From an uncultured bacterium (GTDB taxonomy: Bacteria; Bacteroidota; Ignavibacteria; Kapaibacteriales; UBA4661): a stretch of 64,000 nucleotides of DNA. The stretch's first letter is position 1. The number at the start of each line of letters is the position of its first letter. Where the stretch lies: contig CALCNX010000069.1 of the NCBI GenBank assembly GCA_937899715.1, positions 14,184 to 78,183 on the forward strand, in the 5' to 3' direction. Shown here one piece after another: positions 28,365 to 37,915 of the stretch. Under the pieces are notes generated by a model. The model saw only the letters and a program-made list of their open reading frames with translations. It was not told the origin of the DNA and did no database searches. The position numbers were made by a program, and so were the translations under genes.

Positions 28365-30743
28365 CTAGAAGCGAACGCCAATACTGATATTTGGCAAAAT
28401 GCCAAAGACCGTAATTTGCTGAACTCTGGGAATAGAAGGTCGCGTCGCGTCAGGAATAAGGCGCGTTTCGGCGGTGGAACCGTAATTGACAAACCACGTG
28501 AAGGGATTCTGTCGGTTATAGGCGTTATACACGCTGAGAGTGAGATTCCATGGCAGCCCGAAGCCTGTCCATTTGTAGGTGGCACTTACGTCCAGACGGT
28601 GATAGTCCGGCAGACGAAAACCATTCCGCTCGGTGTAGAGTGTGCGCGGCGTACGGAAGCCGCTTGTGGGCGTACTTCCAACGCCGGAGAAATCAAATTG
28701 CGCGGCAGGCATAGTAAATGCTTGCCCCGTAGCAAATGTCCAAGTTGCACCAAAATCCCACGAATCATTGAGCTGGTACTGCGCCACAACCGAAACGTCG
28801 TGGCGGCGGTCGTAGCGCGGGTAGTATGTTCTTCCGCCATTGATATCAGGGAATGTGCGCTCTGTCCATGAAAGCGTGTAGCCAATCCAGCCCGTCAGAG
28901 CGCCCATGCGCTTATTCAAGAAAAATTCCACGCCGTAAGCCTGTCCGTTGCCGGAAGTGAGTTGGTCTTCTCTCGGCGCACCGATGGCTGTAAGCTGCAC
29001 ATCTTCGCGGAATTCGAGGAGGTTTCGCAGCGATTTGTAATAGCCCTCAACGCTGAAAAGATATTCTTTGTCAAATAGTTGCGTTTCCACGCCAAGAACG
29101 TACTGAACACCACTGGCGGGGTTAATCGTTTCGGTGGCAGGAAACCACGTATCATTCGGCAGGGAAAACCCGTTGAGGACAAGCAGATGCAAAAACTGAT
29201 TCGCCACAGCAAACGCGCCTTTGACGGCAACGTCCTCTGCCACTTGAAGACTCACCGAAGCACGCGGCTCCGGCAGCCAACGGTTGCCACGCGAGAAATA
29301 GGACAGCCTGAAGCCGAGATTCGTCGAGAGAATCGGCGAAATTTGCCATTCGTCCTGAATATATGCACCGCCTTCGATAGATTCTTGTACGGCGGCGTTA
29401 CCACTATTTTTCAAAAACTGCTCAAAAGCAGATGTTCCCGATGTACCAAGCGCCGTTTGAAAGCGGTGGAATGTGCCTTCAATGCCTGTTTTGACGGTAT
29501 GCTCAGGAGCAGGAAACCACTGCGCTTCGCCCCGCACGGTGAAATCGCGCACATTGGAAAAGGTGTTGAACGCGAAATCATTGCCAAAGTCAATATCTTG
29601 GCGGTAGGCGTAATCGGTAAAAATGGCGGAAAAATTAGTGAACAGCGACGGCGAGACGATGTGAGTCCAGCGCAGGTTTCCCGTCGCATTTCCCCAGTTA
29701 ATGCCGAAGCTCGCGTCTGCACCGATACCGAGCGTCAGGTCGTCGCGTCCGAAATATCCGCTTAAAAATATGCGATCGTTGTCCGAGATTTTATAGTTCA
29801 GTTTCGCGTTCAAATCGTAAAAATAATATCCAAAGCCTGGTGCTCCTGCTGCGGGTGGATTGACAAGATTGGCAACAGCAAGCGGAAGGTCAAAATATGT
29901 ACGCCGCCCGGATACCATGAACGTCATATCCTCAGTGATTGGACCCTCAACCGTCAGACGTGCGGCAATGAGACTAACGTTTGCCGTCCCTGAAAATTTT
30001 TCTTTCGTACCCTCGCGCATTGTCATATCCACGACGCTTGAAAGACGGCTTCCGTACTCTGCCGGAAACGCACCCTTAATCACACGCACGTCTTGAATCG
30101 CGTCGGCATTGAAGGTGCTGAAAAAGCCGAAGAGATGGGAGGGATTGTAAACCGTAACGCCGTCAAGTAAAATCAAATTCTGGTCAGGCGAACCGCCACG
30201 CACGTACAAACCGCTTGAAAGCTCATTTCCCGCTTTAATGCCCGGCAGAAACTGGAGCGTTCGGAACACATCTGCTTCACCCAAGATAGCGGGCATTTTT
30301 TTAATAAAATCACTAGAAACCGCTACGGTACTGATTGTTTTCGTAGAATTGATCTCCTGACGTTCAGCGCTGACGGTTACTTCGCCCGATTTTGCACTTT
30401 GTACGGTTAAGGCAATATTCAGGCGGATACTTTCATCGGGCTTCGCAATTGTTATTTGCTTTTTGTAGGTTTTGTAGCCGATGCCGCGCACCTCAAGGAA
30501 GTATGTTCCTGGAGCAATATTGGGAAGGGAATAGAACCCAAATTTATTCGTCCGTGCGCCGCGCACCGTCGAGGCAGCAGTGATTTTTTCTTCTTTGGAA
30601 AGAATAACATTTACTCCGATAACAACTTCGCCGGAAGCTGACTCGTTCACAGAGCCTGAAATAACGCCGTTTTGAGCGAGCAGCCGAAGAGTGCACAGCA
30701 AGAAAAGACTTGCAAAAGCAAGGCTTTGTTTCAAATACGTCAT
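28365..30743 (-). CDS. TonB-dependent receptor paired with DUF4249 lipoprotein
   Basis: 792 residues: signal peptide ending in LRLLAQ, carboxypeptidase-like domain (GVISGSVNESASGEVVIGVNV, NIAPGTYFLEVRGIGYKTYKKQI), plug (LGEADVFRTLQFLPGIKAGNELSSGLYVRGGSPDQNLILLDGVTVYNPSHLFGFFSTFN) and a barrel ending in GVRF. The plug motifs are those of the receptors that accompany DUF4249 lipoproteins. It imports an unknown ligand. The promoter with 11-bp repeats (30938-30982) lies about 190 nt upstream of the start, leaving a long 5' leader. Confidence 0.9.
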   Translation of the reverse strand: MTYLKQSLAFASLFLLCTLRLLAQNGVISGSVNESASGEVVIGVNVILSKEEKITAASTVRGARTNKFGFYSLPNIAPGTYFLEVRGIGYKTYKKQITIAKPDESIRLNIALTVQSAKSGEVTVSAERQEINSTKTISTVAVSSDFIKKMPAILGEADVFRTLQFLPGIKAGNELSSGLYVRGGSPDQNLILLDGVTVYNPSHLFGFFSTFNADAIQDVRVIKGAFPAEYGSRLSSVVDMTMREGTKEKFSGTANVSLIAARLTVEGPITEDMTFMVSGRRTYFDLPLAVANLVNPPAAGAPGFGYYFYDLNAKLNYKISDNDRIFLSGYFGRDDLTLGIGADASFGINWGNATGNLRWTHIVSPSLFTNFSAIFTDYAYRQDIDFGNDFAFNTFSNVRDFTVRGEAQWFPAPEHTVKTGIEGTFHRFQTALGTSGTSAFEQFLKNSGNAAVQESIEGGAYIQDEWQISPILSTNLGFRLSYFSRGNRWLPEPRASVSLQVAEDVAVKGAFAVANQFLHLLVLNGFSLPNDTWFPATETINPASGVQYVLGVETQLFDKEYLFSVEGYYKSLRNLLEFREDVQLTAIGAPREDQLTSGNGQAYGVEFFLNKRMGALTGWIGYTLSWTERTFPDINGGRTYYPRYDRRHDVSVVAQYQLNDSWDFGATWTFATGQAFTMPAAQFDFSGVGSTPTSGFRTPRTLYTERNGFRLPDYHRLDVSATYKWTGFGLPWNLTLSVYNAYNRQNPFTWFVNYGSTAETRLIPDATRPSIPRVQQITVFGILPNISIGVRF

Positions 30744-30937
30744 GGAAAAAACCTTAAGGGAATGGTGGTGTGGTTTAGAAAGCCTATAATTATAAGAAGC
30801 GCTTGGATGAGCGCTTGGTTACAGATTTTTTTGTAGATTAGCAAGCAGAAACAAAAATGGATGTAACAATATCCATTCATGCCTAAACACGAATCGGCAG
30901 CTTGTTTGTTGCATTGACCAGCGCATTTTCATAAATA

Positions 30938-30982
30938 CAAAGCTAGATAATTTTGTACTGCCAAGTGTTAAGCCTCTGTTAA
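30938..30982 (-). promoter_or_regulatory. Promoter with 11-bp pitch repeats (site D)
   Basis: On the minus strand: TTAACAG (30976-30982), 4 nt, TTAACAC (30965-30971), 4 nt, CAGTACA (30954-30960), 8 nt, TAGCTTTG (30938-30945). The distance to the -7 element equals that of sites A and B. The third repeat is weak. It directs transcription to the TonB receptor starting at 30743 and overlaps a possible xseA promoter on the other strand. Confidence 0.65.
30948..30955 (+). promoter_or_regulatory. Possible xseA -7 element
   Basis: TAATTTTG matches TAnnTTTG on the plus strand, 41 bp before the xseA start codon. No good upstream TTTG is present at the expected distance; TTTT at 30926-30929 is the nearest. 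The element overlaps site D, so activation of the receptor gene could compete with xseA transcription. Confidence 0.4.
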
Positions 30983-30996
30983 ATATCAATCTTTGC

Positions 30997-32193
30997 ATGA
31001 CTACTTCCTCCGACAACATCCTTTCTGTCAGCGATATTACACGCGCTGTACAGCACACTCTCGAAGACAGCTTTGGGAGCGTCGTTGTACGTGGCGAAAT
31101 ATCGAATTTTATCAATCACTCCTCCGGGCATCGGTATTTCTCGCTCAAAGATAGCAGCGCACAGCTCAAAGCTGTGATGTGGCGCAGTTCGCCTCTGCGC
31201 TTTACGCCTACCAACGGTATGAGCGTGGTAGCACGTGGGAAGGTCACAATGTATGCCCCGCAAGGCGCGGTGCAACTTGAGTGTCGTTCGCTGGAGCCAC
31301 TTGGAGCGGGCGACTTGCAATTAGCATTTGAGGCGCTCAAACGAGAATTATTCGAGCGCGGTTGGTTTGATGCAGCATACAAGAAACCGTTGCCGCGCTA
31401 TCCCATGAAAATTGGCGTTGCTACGTCGCCCACCGGTGCGGCTGTGCGCGATGTCATTGCCACTCTGGCACGGCGGATGCCGGCGGCACAAGTTGTCGTG
31501 CGTCCAACTCTTGTGCAAGGAGATGGCGCAGCAGAAGACATTGCCCGTGCCATTGCGGAACTAAATGCTACCGATTGTGACCTGCTGATTGTGGGGCGTG
31601 GTGGTGGCTCTATCGAGGACTTGTGGGCGTTCAATACCGAAATAGTTGCCGAAGCGATTTTCTCTTCCTCAAAGCCCATTATTTCTGCCGTCGGGCATGA
31701 AATTGATTTTACCATCGCCGATTTTGTCGCTGATGTTCGCGCTGCTACGCCCACTGCTGCTGCTGAAATTGCCGTTCGTGACCAGAGTGAGCTTTGGAGC
31801 GCCTTGCAAGGCACGGAGGCATATTTGCACCGAACAATGGAACAACGGTTTGCCATGCTGCGGCAGCGCGTGAATTTTTTGTCCGACAACAGCGCACTAC
31901 CGCGCTTTCCCGACGAATTGCGCCGCCGACAACAACGGGTAGATGATTACCAAACCCGCATGAACACAACGCTGCCAAGAATTATTCAGCAGGAAACACA
32001 ACGTCTGGACGCGCTTGCGCTGCATCTTGGCTCGCTGCATCCTTACGCACCATTGAACAAAGGCTTTGCATTGCTTGAGCGTGCAGGGCGCATTCTGAGT
32101 GCATCGGATAGTCTGAATGTGGGGGAAACTGTGAATATTATCCGAAAGCAAGACCGTTACGAAGCGTACATCCAAAATGTGGAAAAAGCATAG
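30997..32193 (+). CDS. xseA: Exodeoxyribonuclease VII large subunit
   Basis: A 398-residue protein. The N-terminal OB-fold (VVVRGEISNFINHSSGHRYFSLKD) binds single-stranded DNA; the following region contains the conserved ATSPTGAAVRDVI, GRGGGSIEDLWAFN and SAVGHEIDFTIADFVADVRAATPTAAAE motifs of the nuclease core, then a coiled helical part and a short C-terminal beta segment (NKGFALLERAGRILSASDSLNVGE). With XseB it degrades single-stranded DNA in repair. No xseB lies directly downstream; the next gene is unrelated. At 398 residues it is on the short side of the family but has all its motifs. Confidence 0.95.
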   Translation: MTTSSDNILSVSDITRAVQHTLEDSFGSVVVRGEISNFINHSSGHRYFSLKDSSAQLKAVMWRSSPLRFTPTNGMSVVARGKVTMYAPQGAVQLECRSLEPLGAGDLQLAFEALKRELFERGWFDAAYKKPLPRYPMKIGVATSPTGAAVRDVIATLARRMPAAQVVVRPTLVQGDGAAEDIARAIAELNATDCDLLIVGRGGGSIEDLWAFNTEIVAEAIFSSSKPIISAVGHEIDFTIADFVADVRAATPTAAAEIAVRDQSELWSALQGTEAYLHRTMEQRFAMLRQRVNFLSDNSALPRFPDELRRRQQRVDDYQTRMNTTLPRIIQQETQRLDALALHLGSLHPYAPLNKGFALLERAGRILSASDSLNVGETVNIIRKQDRYEAYIQNVEKA

Positions 32194-32302
32194 GAAAAAT
32201 GCACCCGCGCAAAATCTTTTGTTGCGCTAAAGAAAATCAGATTGTATCTTGTAGCGGCTGTCAAGGTGAAGCTATTTTGCACTCGTTTTTGGAAATGCCC
32301 GT

Positions 32303-32668
32303 ATGGAACTGCACAATCTACAACAATCCGAAACACTTGCGCTGGTGGGCGTTATAGAGCGCGTCGTTATGGCGGATAAGCTCTTGAACGAGCAGGAAGA
32401 AGAGTTCGTGCGTTGGCTCATGGACGCGATTGGTCGTGAACGCTACATTGATACGCTCGACGACTTAGATGGGCGCTATGGTGAAGACGATTTGCGCGAT
32501 ATGCTGAAAGCCATTACCGACCCCGATGTGCGCGAACTCATCTATGGCACAGTGCTGGAAGCAAGTACTATCAATGCGCTGGTGGGCGAGAACACGGAAT
32601 TTATGGACTGGCTTGCGGCGCTATGGAATCTGGAAATTCGGATTGATGACGTTTCGGGTGCGAAATAA
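32303..32668 (+). CDS. Small acidic helical protein, possibly TerB-like
   Basis: 121 residues, strongly acidic and helical, without signal peptide or membrane segment, so cytosolic. The start LQQSETLALVGVIERVVMADKLLNEQEEEFVRWLMDAIG has the spacing of acidic helix pairs seen in TerB-like proteins, which are implicated in metal or stress sensing, but the match is only suggestive. It ends 5 bp before the RNA methyltransferase gene and is probably co-transcribed with it. Confidence 0.7.
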   Translation: MELHNLQQSETLALVGVIERVVMADKLLNEQEEEFVRWLMDAIGRERYIDTLDDLDGRYGEDDLRDMLKAITDPDVRELIYGTVLEASTINALVGENTEFMDWLAALWNLEIRIDDVSGAK

Positions 32669-32673
32669 AGTTT

Positions 32674-33495
32674 ATGGTTGCTATTACTTCCCTCGACGAC
32701 CCGCGAATAGCACCGTATCGCAGTCTGCGTGAAATCTCGTCGCGTACTGTAGAGGAAAAACTTTTTGTGGTGGAAAATAGCAAGGTCATTCGCCGCCTGC
32801 TTACAAGTACTTGCGAAATTCGTTCTTTTTTTGCTACCCAGCACTATCACAAAGAATTTGCCACGCTTTTGGATGCCAAAGGTCTCGCTTGGGAGCAGCG
32901 TCTCACGGCAGACGATACGCTGATGAGCGCTATTGTGGGCTATGCTTTGCATGAAGGTGTGATGGCGCTTGCTGTTGTGCCGCACGTACCGTATTTCAGC
33001 GAGCATCTGCGTACTCTTGAGCTTCCGGCGGTGTGTTTATGCGGCGTGGCGGACGCGGAAAATGTTGGTTCTATCGTACGGAACTGCGCGGCGTTTGGCG
33101 TACGCAGCTTGATAGTGGATAGCGCCACGTGTAGTCCGTATTTGCGCAGGGCGGTGCGGGTTTCGCTGGGCGGAATTTTTGCACTCACGGTGTACCGCAC
33201 AAGCAATCTGGCTTTTGCACTTGAGGAAATGAGACATTCGCGTCCCGGCGTACAGTCTATTGCTCTTGAAACACACGCACAGACTCGTTCTCTAGACACA
33301 GTTTCTTTTTCTGAAGAAAGTATTTTTATCTTTGGCAGTGAAGCGCATGGGCTTTCAGCGGATATTCTTTCTGCCTGCGACCTTGTGGTAGAAATACCCA
33401 TGACACCGCTTGCCGACTACGATGCAGCTAATTCTCTCAATGTAGCAGCTTCGACGGCGATAGCGCTTTATCACTGGCAAAATGGACGGAAATAA
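32674..33495 (+). CDS. TrmH/SpoU-family RNA 2'-O-methyltransferase
   Basis: 273 residues of the SPOUT class, which methylates ribose of rRNA or tRNA using S-adenosylmethionine. An N-terminal substrate-binding domain (VEEKLFVVENSKVIRRLL) precedes the knot domain, whose motif 1 (ADAENVGSIVRNCAAFGVRSLIV), motif 2 (IFIFGSEAHGLS) and motif 3 (VVEIPMTPLADYDAANSLNVAASTAIALY) are complete, including the Asn of motif 1 that contacts substrate ribose. The target nucleotide cannot be assigned. The start follows the small acidic gene by 5 bp. Confidence 0.9.
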   Translation: MVAITSLDDPRIAPYRSLREISSRTVEEKLFVVENSKVIRRLLTSTCEIRSFFATQHYHKEFATLLDAKGLAWEQRLTADDTLMSAIVGYALHEGVMALAVVPHVPYFSEHLRTLELPAVCLCGVADAENVGSIVRNCAAFGVRSLIVDSATCSPYLRRAVRVSLGGIFALTVYRTSNLAFALEEMRHSRPGVQSIALETHAQTRSLDTVSFSEESIFIFGSEAHGLSADILSACDLVVEIPMTPLADYDAANSLNVAASTAIALYHWQNGRK

Positions 33496-33607
33496 TGCAG
33501 AATGTCGTTGGATGCAGTTATGAACGCAGTATTAATCGCCGCACGACGTTCCAGATTCAACATTTAGAACTCAACACTCAACATTTCATTTTCAGGAGGA
33601 ATCTGCA

Positions 33608-34948
33608 ATGCGCTTAAAATGGTCAACCCGTCGTTGGGCGATGCAAGAAGTCGCCAAAACCGTCCGCTCTATCAACGTCCCACCACCGAAGCCGAAACCA
33701 CGCGGCTTCTTGCTGGACTATGTGTTCAATATGCGGAATGTGTATTCGACTGCATCCATTTTTGGCTTAATTGCGCTTATTTACTACTCTCCCGGTAATA
33801 TTGAGATTTTTGACCCGATTCAAAAAGCACTATCGGATTTTAGCTTTACCGATATTGTTTTTGCAGATTGGAGAAGAGAAAGTGCACCTGTAGATCAAAA
33901 TATTATCATTGTCAATGTTGGTCGTAATCGTGCTGAAATAGCGGCTCAGACCAAAATTATAGCCGCAATGCAGCCCAAGGTAATAGGTATTGACCCTATT
34001 TTCAGCAATGAAAAAGAGCCGGAGGTAGATTTTGCTTTTATGGATGCAATACAATCGGCTAAAAATGTGGTTCTGTCCTCACAACTCAGTACAATACAAG
34101 AGAAAACGAAAAATTCGCCTGAGAAATTTCTTCATATTCAGTCACCACACCCAAAGTTCCGTTTGCCAAATGTAAGTTTTGGTCATGCAAATTTTTCGAC
34201 CCAAGGTGCAGCAACAGCACAAACCATTCGAGAATTTGAACCATCCTATACCTTGCTGGATTCTGCATTCTCCAAAAAAGATACAACTATCAATGCCTTT
34301 GCGCTTGAAGTTGCCGAACGCTTTAAGCCTGGCATTGCGAAACAGCTCAAGGAACGTGCAGAGGAAAAAGAGCTTATCAATTATCGTGGTGGCTTAAACA
34401 AATTTATCTTGATTGATATTGAGCCAGATATGGCGATTGACTCAGCTGTCGCGATGTATGGTTCTCTCATAAAAGATAAAATTGTGCTTTTGGGTTTTAT
34501 GGGACAACCGTTTAACAATCCAAATGATATACGCAACAAATTTTATACTCCTTCATCTGAGCAATATGTCGGCAAAAGTATCCCCGATATGTACGCTATC
34601 GTCCTTCATGCAAACATTATTTCCATGCTGACCACTGGCGAACTCATTGAGCAAATGCCGGATTGGCTGGGGTATGTGCTGGCAGTTATTGTGTGTTATC
34701 TCAACATGGCACTTTTTCATTGGATAACTATTAAGTTCCCCAGTTTTGCCGGTGGTGAAATGAAAGTTATTCAACTGATCCAAGCAGGTCTTTTGGTAGG
34801 CGGAGCAATGTTGTTACTATACAATTATAAATTTCAAGTTGAATTATCTCTCACTCTCGCCATTATCCTGCTTTCCTCCGACGTAATGGAGATTCACGAA
34901 AGTTCGGTCAAGCGACTTATTGAGCGGATACAGGATAATCGGCGCTAG
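33608..34948 (+). CDS. CHASE2-domain membrane protein without output domain
   Basis: 446 residues, start set by a strong AGGAGGA ten bases upstream. One membrane helix (about residues 52-66) leads to an extracytoplasmic CHASE2 sensor domain (VDQNIIIVNVGRNRAEIAAQTKIIAAMQPKVIGIDPIFSN, YGSLIKDKIVLLGFMG), then three C-terminal membrane helices (from about residue 355) and a short cytosolic tail. CHASE2 usually feeds a kinase, cyclase or GGDEF domain; here nothing follows. The gene is clearly more AT-rich than its neighbours, hinting at transfer or relaxed composition. It ends at a strong terminator shared with ftsZ. Confidence 0.82.
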   Translation: MRLKWSTRRWAMQEVAKTVRSINVPPPKPKPRGFLLDYVFNMRNVYSTASIFGLIALIYYSPGNIEIFDPIQKALSDFSFTDIVFADWRRESAPVDQNIIIVNVGRNRAEIAAQTKIIAAMQPKVIGIDPIFSNEKEPEVDFAFMDAIQSAKNVVLSSQLSTIQEKTKNSPEKFLHIQSPHPKFRLPNVSFGHANFSTQGAATAQTIREFEPSYTLLDSAFSKKDTTINAFALEVAERFKPGIAKQLKERAEEKELINYRGGLNKFILIDIEPDMAIDSAVAMYGSLIKDKIVLLGFMGQPFNNPNDIRNKFYTPSSEQYVGKSIPDMYAIVLHANIISMLTTGELIEQMPDWLGYVLAVIVCYLNMALFHWITIKFPSFAGGEMKVIQLIQAGLLVGGAMLLLYNYKFQVELSLTLAIILLSSDVMEIHESSVKRLIERIQDNRR

Positions 34949-34972
34949 GACAGAATTTACCAATGTAACGAC

Positions 34973-35018
34973 AAAGCAAAAGCCGCTTGAAATAATCTAT
35001 TCAAGCGGCTTTTGCTTT
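34973..35018. terminator. Bidirectional terminator between CHASE2 gene and ftsZ
   Basis: Perfect 19-bp arms at 34973-34991 and 35000-35018 with an 8-nt loop, flanked by A and T runs. Confidence 0.92.
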
Positions 35019-35054
35019 TGAAGTGAGGGATATTTCTCATCAACAACGTTACAT

Positions 35055-36362
35055 TTAGTCCATAATACGACGCAAGAATGCAGGTTTATTAAGTGCTTCG
35101 GCGTTTGTCTGTTCCTCGTCGGGGTGCTCCGGGCTATCGGCGAAACGGTTAATTTTCACACCATTGCCAAAGCCCGCTACGTCACGGCGTTTGTATGCCG
35201 GCTCGTCATATTTTTGCAATTCTTGAATACCACTTGGACTACGCGATGGTATGGAGCGGTTGACGGGAATCGGTGGCGCTGCGGGTTGTACCTGCGGCTG
35301 CGGGGCTGGTTCTTGGGCAACAGGTGCGGGCGCTGCTTGCGGAGGTGTGGAAGAAACGACTACACGGGCGCGTTCTTGCATCCGCTCGGCTGCTGCCTGC
35401 ATTTCGGAATGATTGAAGCCCGTTGCAACGACCGTGACCATGAGCGTATCGCCCATGCCCTCGTCGAAAACAACACCGTGAATGAGATTTACTTCGCTGC
35501 CGGTTGCTTCTTCAACGGCTGAGACGGCATCGCTGACCTCGAACATTGTTACGTCTTGCGTTGCGGTGATATTCACCAGCACACCCTGAGCGCCTTTGAT
35601 AGACAAGCCGTCCAAAAGCGGCGAAGAAATAGCATTTTGTGCCGCTTCGATAGCACGATGCTCGCCCTTGGCAAAGCCTGTTCCCATCAGTGCATCACCG
35701 GTAGCTTTCATCACCGTCCGCACGTCGGCAAAGTCAACATTGATATAGCCTGCGCCGGAAATAATATCGGAAATGCCACGTGTGGCGTTATACAGCACGT
35801 CATCCACCCGCAAGAATGCTTCTTTGACGGAGGTATGTTTATCAATAATTGAAAGAAGACGTTGATTCGGAATTACGATAAGTGCATCAACATTTTTGCG
35901 TAATTCCTCTACCCCCCGCTCTGCTACTTGTCCACGCTTGGCTGCCTCCCATTTGAAAGGCTTTGTCACGATGCCCACCACAAGTGCACCCATATCGTGA
36001 GCAATTTTAGCCACGACCGGAGCCGCTCCCGTGCCGGTTCCGCCCCCCATGCCGGCGGTAACAAAAACCATATCCATTCCTGCAAGAACCTGCCGAACTT
36101 CTTCGGCACTTTCTTCGACGGCTTTATGTCCTACACTGGGGTCTGCACCCGCTCCCAAGCCACGGGTAGAGGACTTCCCCAATTGAATTTTGTGTGGCGC
36201 TAGGTTATTCTGCAATGCTTGAATATCTGTGTTGGCGGCAATAAAATCAACTTTGGACAAGCCTTTGTTAATCATGCTGTTGACCGCGTTGCCGCCGCCG
36301 CCGCCGACCCCCACAACGCAAATTCTTGCGCCTTGGACATTAGTAGATTCTATTTCAATCAC
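35055..36362 (-). CDS. ftsZ: Cell division protein FtsZ
   Basis: A 435-residue tubulin-like GTPase that forms the cytokinetic ring. The nucleotide pocket motifs are all present: GVGGGGGNAVNSMI near the start, the tubulin signature GGGTGTGAAPVVA, and the synergy loop region (GVVFDEGMGDTLMVTVVATGF). A Pro/Ala/Gln-rich linker leads to the conserved C-terminal peptide PAFLRRIMD, which binds FtsA. Last gene of ftsQ-ftsA-ftsZ; 77 bp separate it from ftsA. The stop is followed by a strong terminator. Confidence 0.97.
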   Translation of the reverse strand: MIEIESTNVQGARICVVGVGGGGGNAVNSMINKGLSKVDFIAANTDIQALQNNLAPHKIQLGKSSTRGLGAGADPSVGHKAVEESAEEVRQVLAGMDMVFVTAGMGGGTGTGAAPVVAKIAHDMGALVVGIVTKPFKWEAAKRGQVAERGVEELRKNVDALIVIPNQRLLSIIDKHTSVKEAFLRVDDVLYNATRGISDIISGAGYINVDFADVRTVMKATGDALMGTGFAKGEHRAIEAAQNAISSPLLDGLSIKGAQGVLVNITATQDVTMFEVSDAVSAVEEATGSEVNLIHGVVFDEGMGDTLMVTVVATGFNHSEMQAAAERMQERARVVVSSTPPQAAPAPVAQEPAPQPQVQPAAPPIPVNRSIPSRSPSGIQELQKYDEPAYKRRDVAGFGNGVKINRFADSPEHPDEEQTNAEALNKPAFLRRIMD

Positions 36363-36439
36363 GGCTGTTTCCTTGAAACTGTTGATTATTAGTGTGTTGT
36401 TATGCTTGTTGTGCTTGCTTGCGAACGTGTTGTTGTCTC

Positions 36440-37843
36440 TTATAGCTCTTGGAAGAACGATTTCATGCGGTCAAAGACGGTAATGCGTTCATAATTGCCA
36501 TTTATTCCGGTTTCATTGAGCATGGGTTCTTGGTCGAAAGTATCGTCCGAAAGATTTGTCTCGTCAGTACCCTGCTGGGTTTCGGTGCTGTCACTTTGCA
36601 CAAAGTCGTGAAGACTGAGATACTGCTCATGGCGTACACCATAGCGGATAAGCCCGATGCCGGTAGCAAATTGAGGATTTTCAATTTCCGGTGCCAAGCC
36701 CGCGCGTCCGCACCCGACCGGTATGCCGATTTTGACGGGAAGTCCAAAAATAGATGCTGCCAAGTCTTCGGTGCCGCGTAAAAGCGAACCGCCGCCAGTC
36801 AGGACAACGCCTGCTGATAGATGCTCCATATAACCGGAACGACGAATCTCAGCAAAAGCAAATTCGAGAAGTTCTTCCATACGAGGCTGTATGATTTGGC
36901 AGAGCATACTTTTCGTGAACTCCATCGGCTTGCGTCCGCCAACGCCCGGGATCATAAAAATATCATCGTGAGAAAGTTCTGCCGCAAAGGTGTGCCCGTA
37001 CTCACGTTTGACGCGCTCTGCCTCTTTTGCCAGAATGCCAAGCCCTTTGCGAATATCGTCAGTGACCTGCCGTCCGGCAATCCCGAAAACAGCTGTGTGG
37101 CGAATAATTCCTTCTTCAAAAATTGCAATATCAGTCGTACCGCCACCAATATCAATGAGCGCTACGCCGATTTCTTTTTCTTCGTCATCGAGGACAGAAT
37201 AACTGCTGGCAATTGGTTCCAGCACAAGGTCGCGCACACGAAGTCCTACGCGCTCTACGCATCGGTAAATGTTCTGTGCTGCCGTTACAAGCCCCGTTAC
37301 AACGTGGACACGAGCTTCCATGCGAATACCGCTCATTCCCACTGGTTCTTTGATGCCGTCTTGTCCGTCAATAATGTAATCTTGCGGGATAATGTGCAAA
37401 ATACGACGGTCGGCAGGAAGGGCGATATTACGCGTTTCTTCCAAGAGGCGGTTGACATCGTGACGACTGATTTCACGATTGGGGTTGGAAATGGAAATGA
37501 TGCCGGTCGTCTGGAAAGATTGAATATGATCTCCCGCAATCCCCACAATAACTTCTTCTATCGCCACGCCCGATTGCTGCTGTGCCTTATCAATGGCTTC
37601 TCGAATAGAATTAACGGTTTTTTCAATGTTGACAACCACCCCGCGATTTAAGCCCTCGCTCGGTGCTCTGCCAATGCCAATGACTGTCATTGTGCCGTCA
37701 GTATGCACTTCTGCCACAATAGCACAAATCTTCGTTGTGCCAATATCCAAGCCCACAACGAAGTTTCGCAATGCAGATTCTTCGGAAGCTGCCGCGATGC
37801 CCTGCGTATCGGAAGGGTCAACAATTTTTCGCATTCTGCTCAT
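36440..37843 (-). CDS. ftsA: Cell division protein FtsA
   Basis: A 467-residue actin-like protein that tethers FtsZ to the membrane. Motifs: VGLDIGTTKICAIV (phosphate 1), IDIGGGTTDIAIFEEG (phosphate 2), VVLTGGGSLLRGTEDLA (adenosine). The 1C domain lies between residues about 90 and 170. The C-terminal end MKSFFQEL is an amphipathic membrane-targeting helix as expected. Start codon ATG 37843, 72 bp after ftsQ. Confidence 0.96.
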   Translation of the reverse strand: MSRMRKIVDPSDTQGIAAASEESALRNFVVGLDIGTTKICAIVAEVHTDGTMTVIGIGRAPSEGLNRGVVVNIEKTVNSIREAIDKAQQQSGVAIEEVIVGIAGDHIQSFQTTGIISISNPNREISRHDVNRLLEETRNIALPADRRILHIIPQDYIIDGQDGIKEPVGMSGIRMEARVHVVTGLVTAAQNIYRCVERVGLRVRDLVLEPIASSYSVLDDEEKEIGVALIDIGGGTTDIAIFEEGIIRHTAVFGIAGRQVTDDIRKGLGILAKEAERVKREYGHTFAAELSHDDIFMIPGVGGRKPMEFTKSMLCQIIQPRMEELLEFAFAEIRRSGYMEHLSAGVVLTGGGSLLRGTEDLAASIFGLPVKIGIPVGCGRAGLAPEIENPQFATGIGLIRYGVRHEQYLSLHDFVQSDSTETQQGTDETNLSDDTFDQEPMLNETGINGNYERITVFDRMKSFFQEL

Positions 37844-37915
37844 ATTGCTTCGTTGGTGTAGTGCGGAAACGTGGTTTGAAAAATAGCTCTGGGTGTTTTT
37901 GTCTTTAGAAAGTGG

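Noticed and set aside
36821..37651. 276-residue frame opposite ftsA
   Set aside because: Antisense shadow of a well-conserved gene; no leader, motif or ribosome site.
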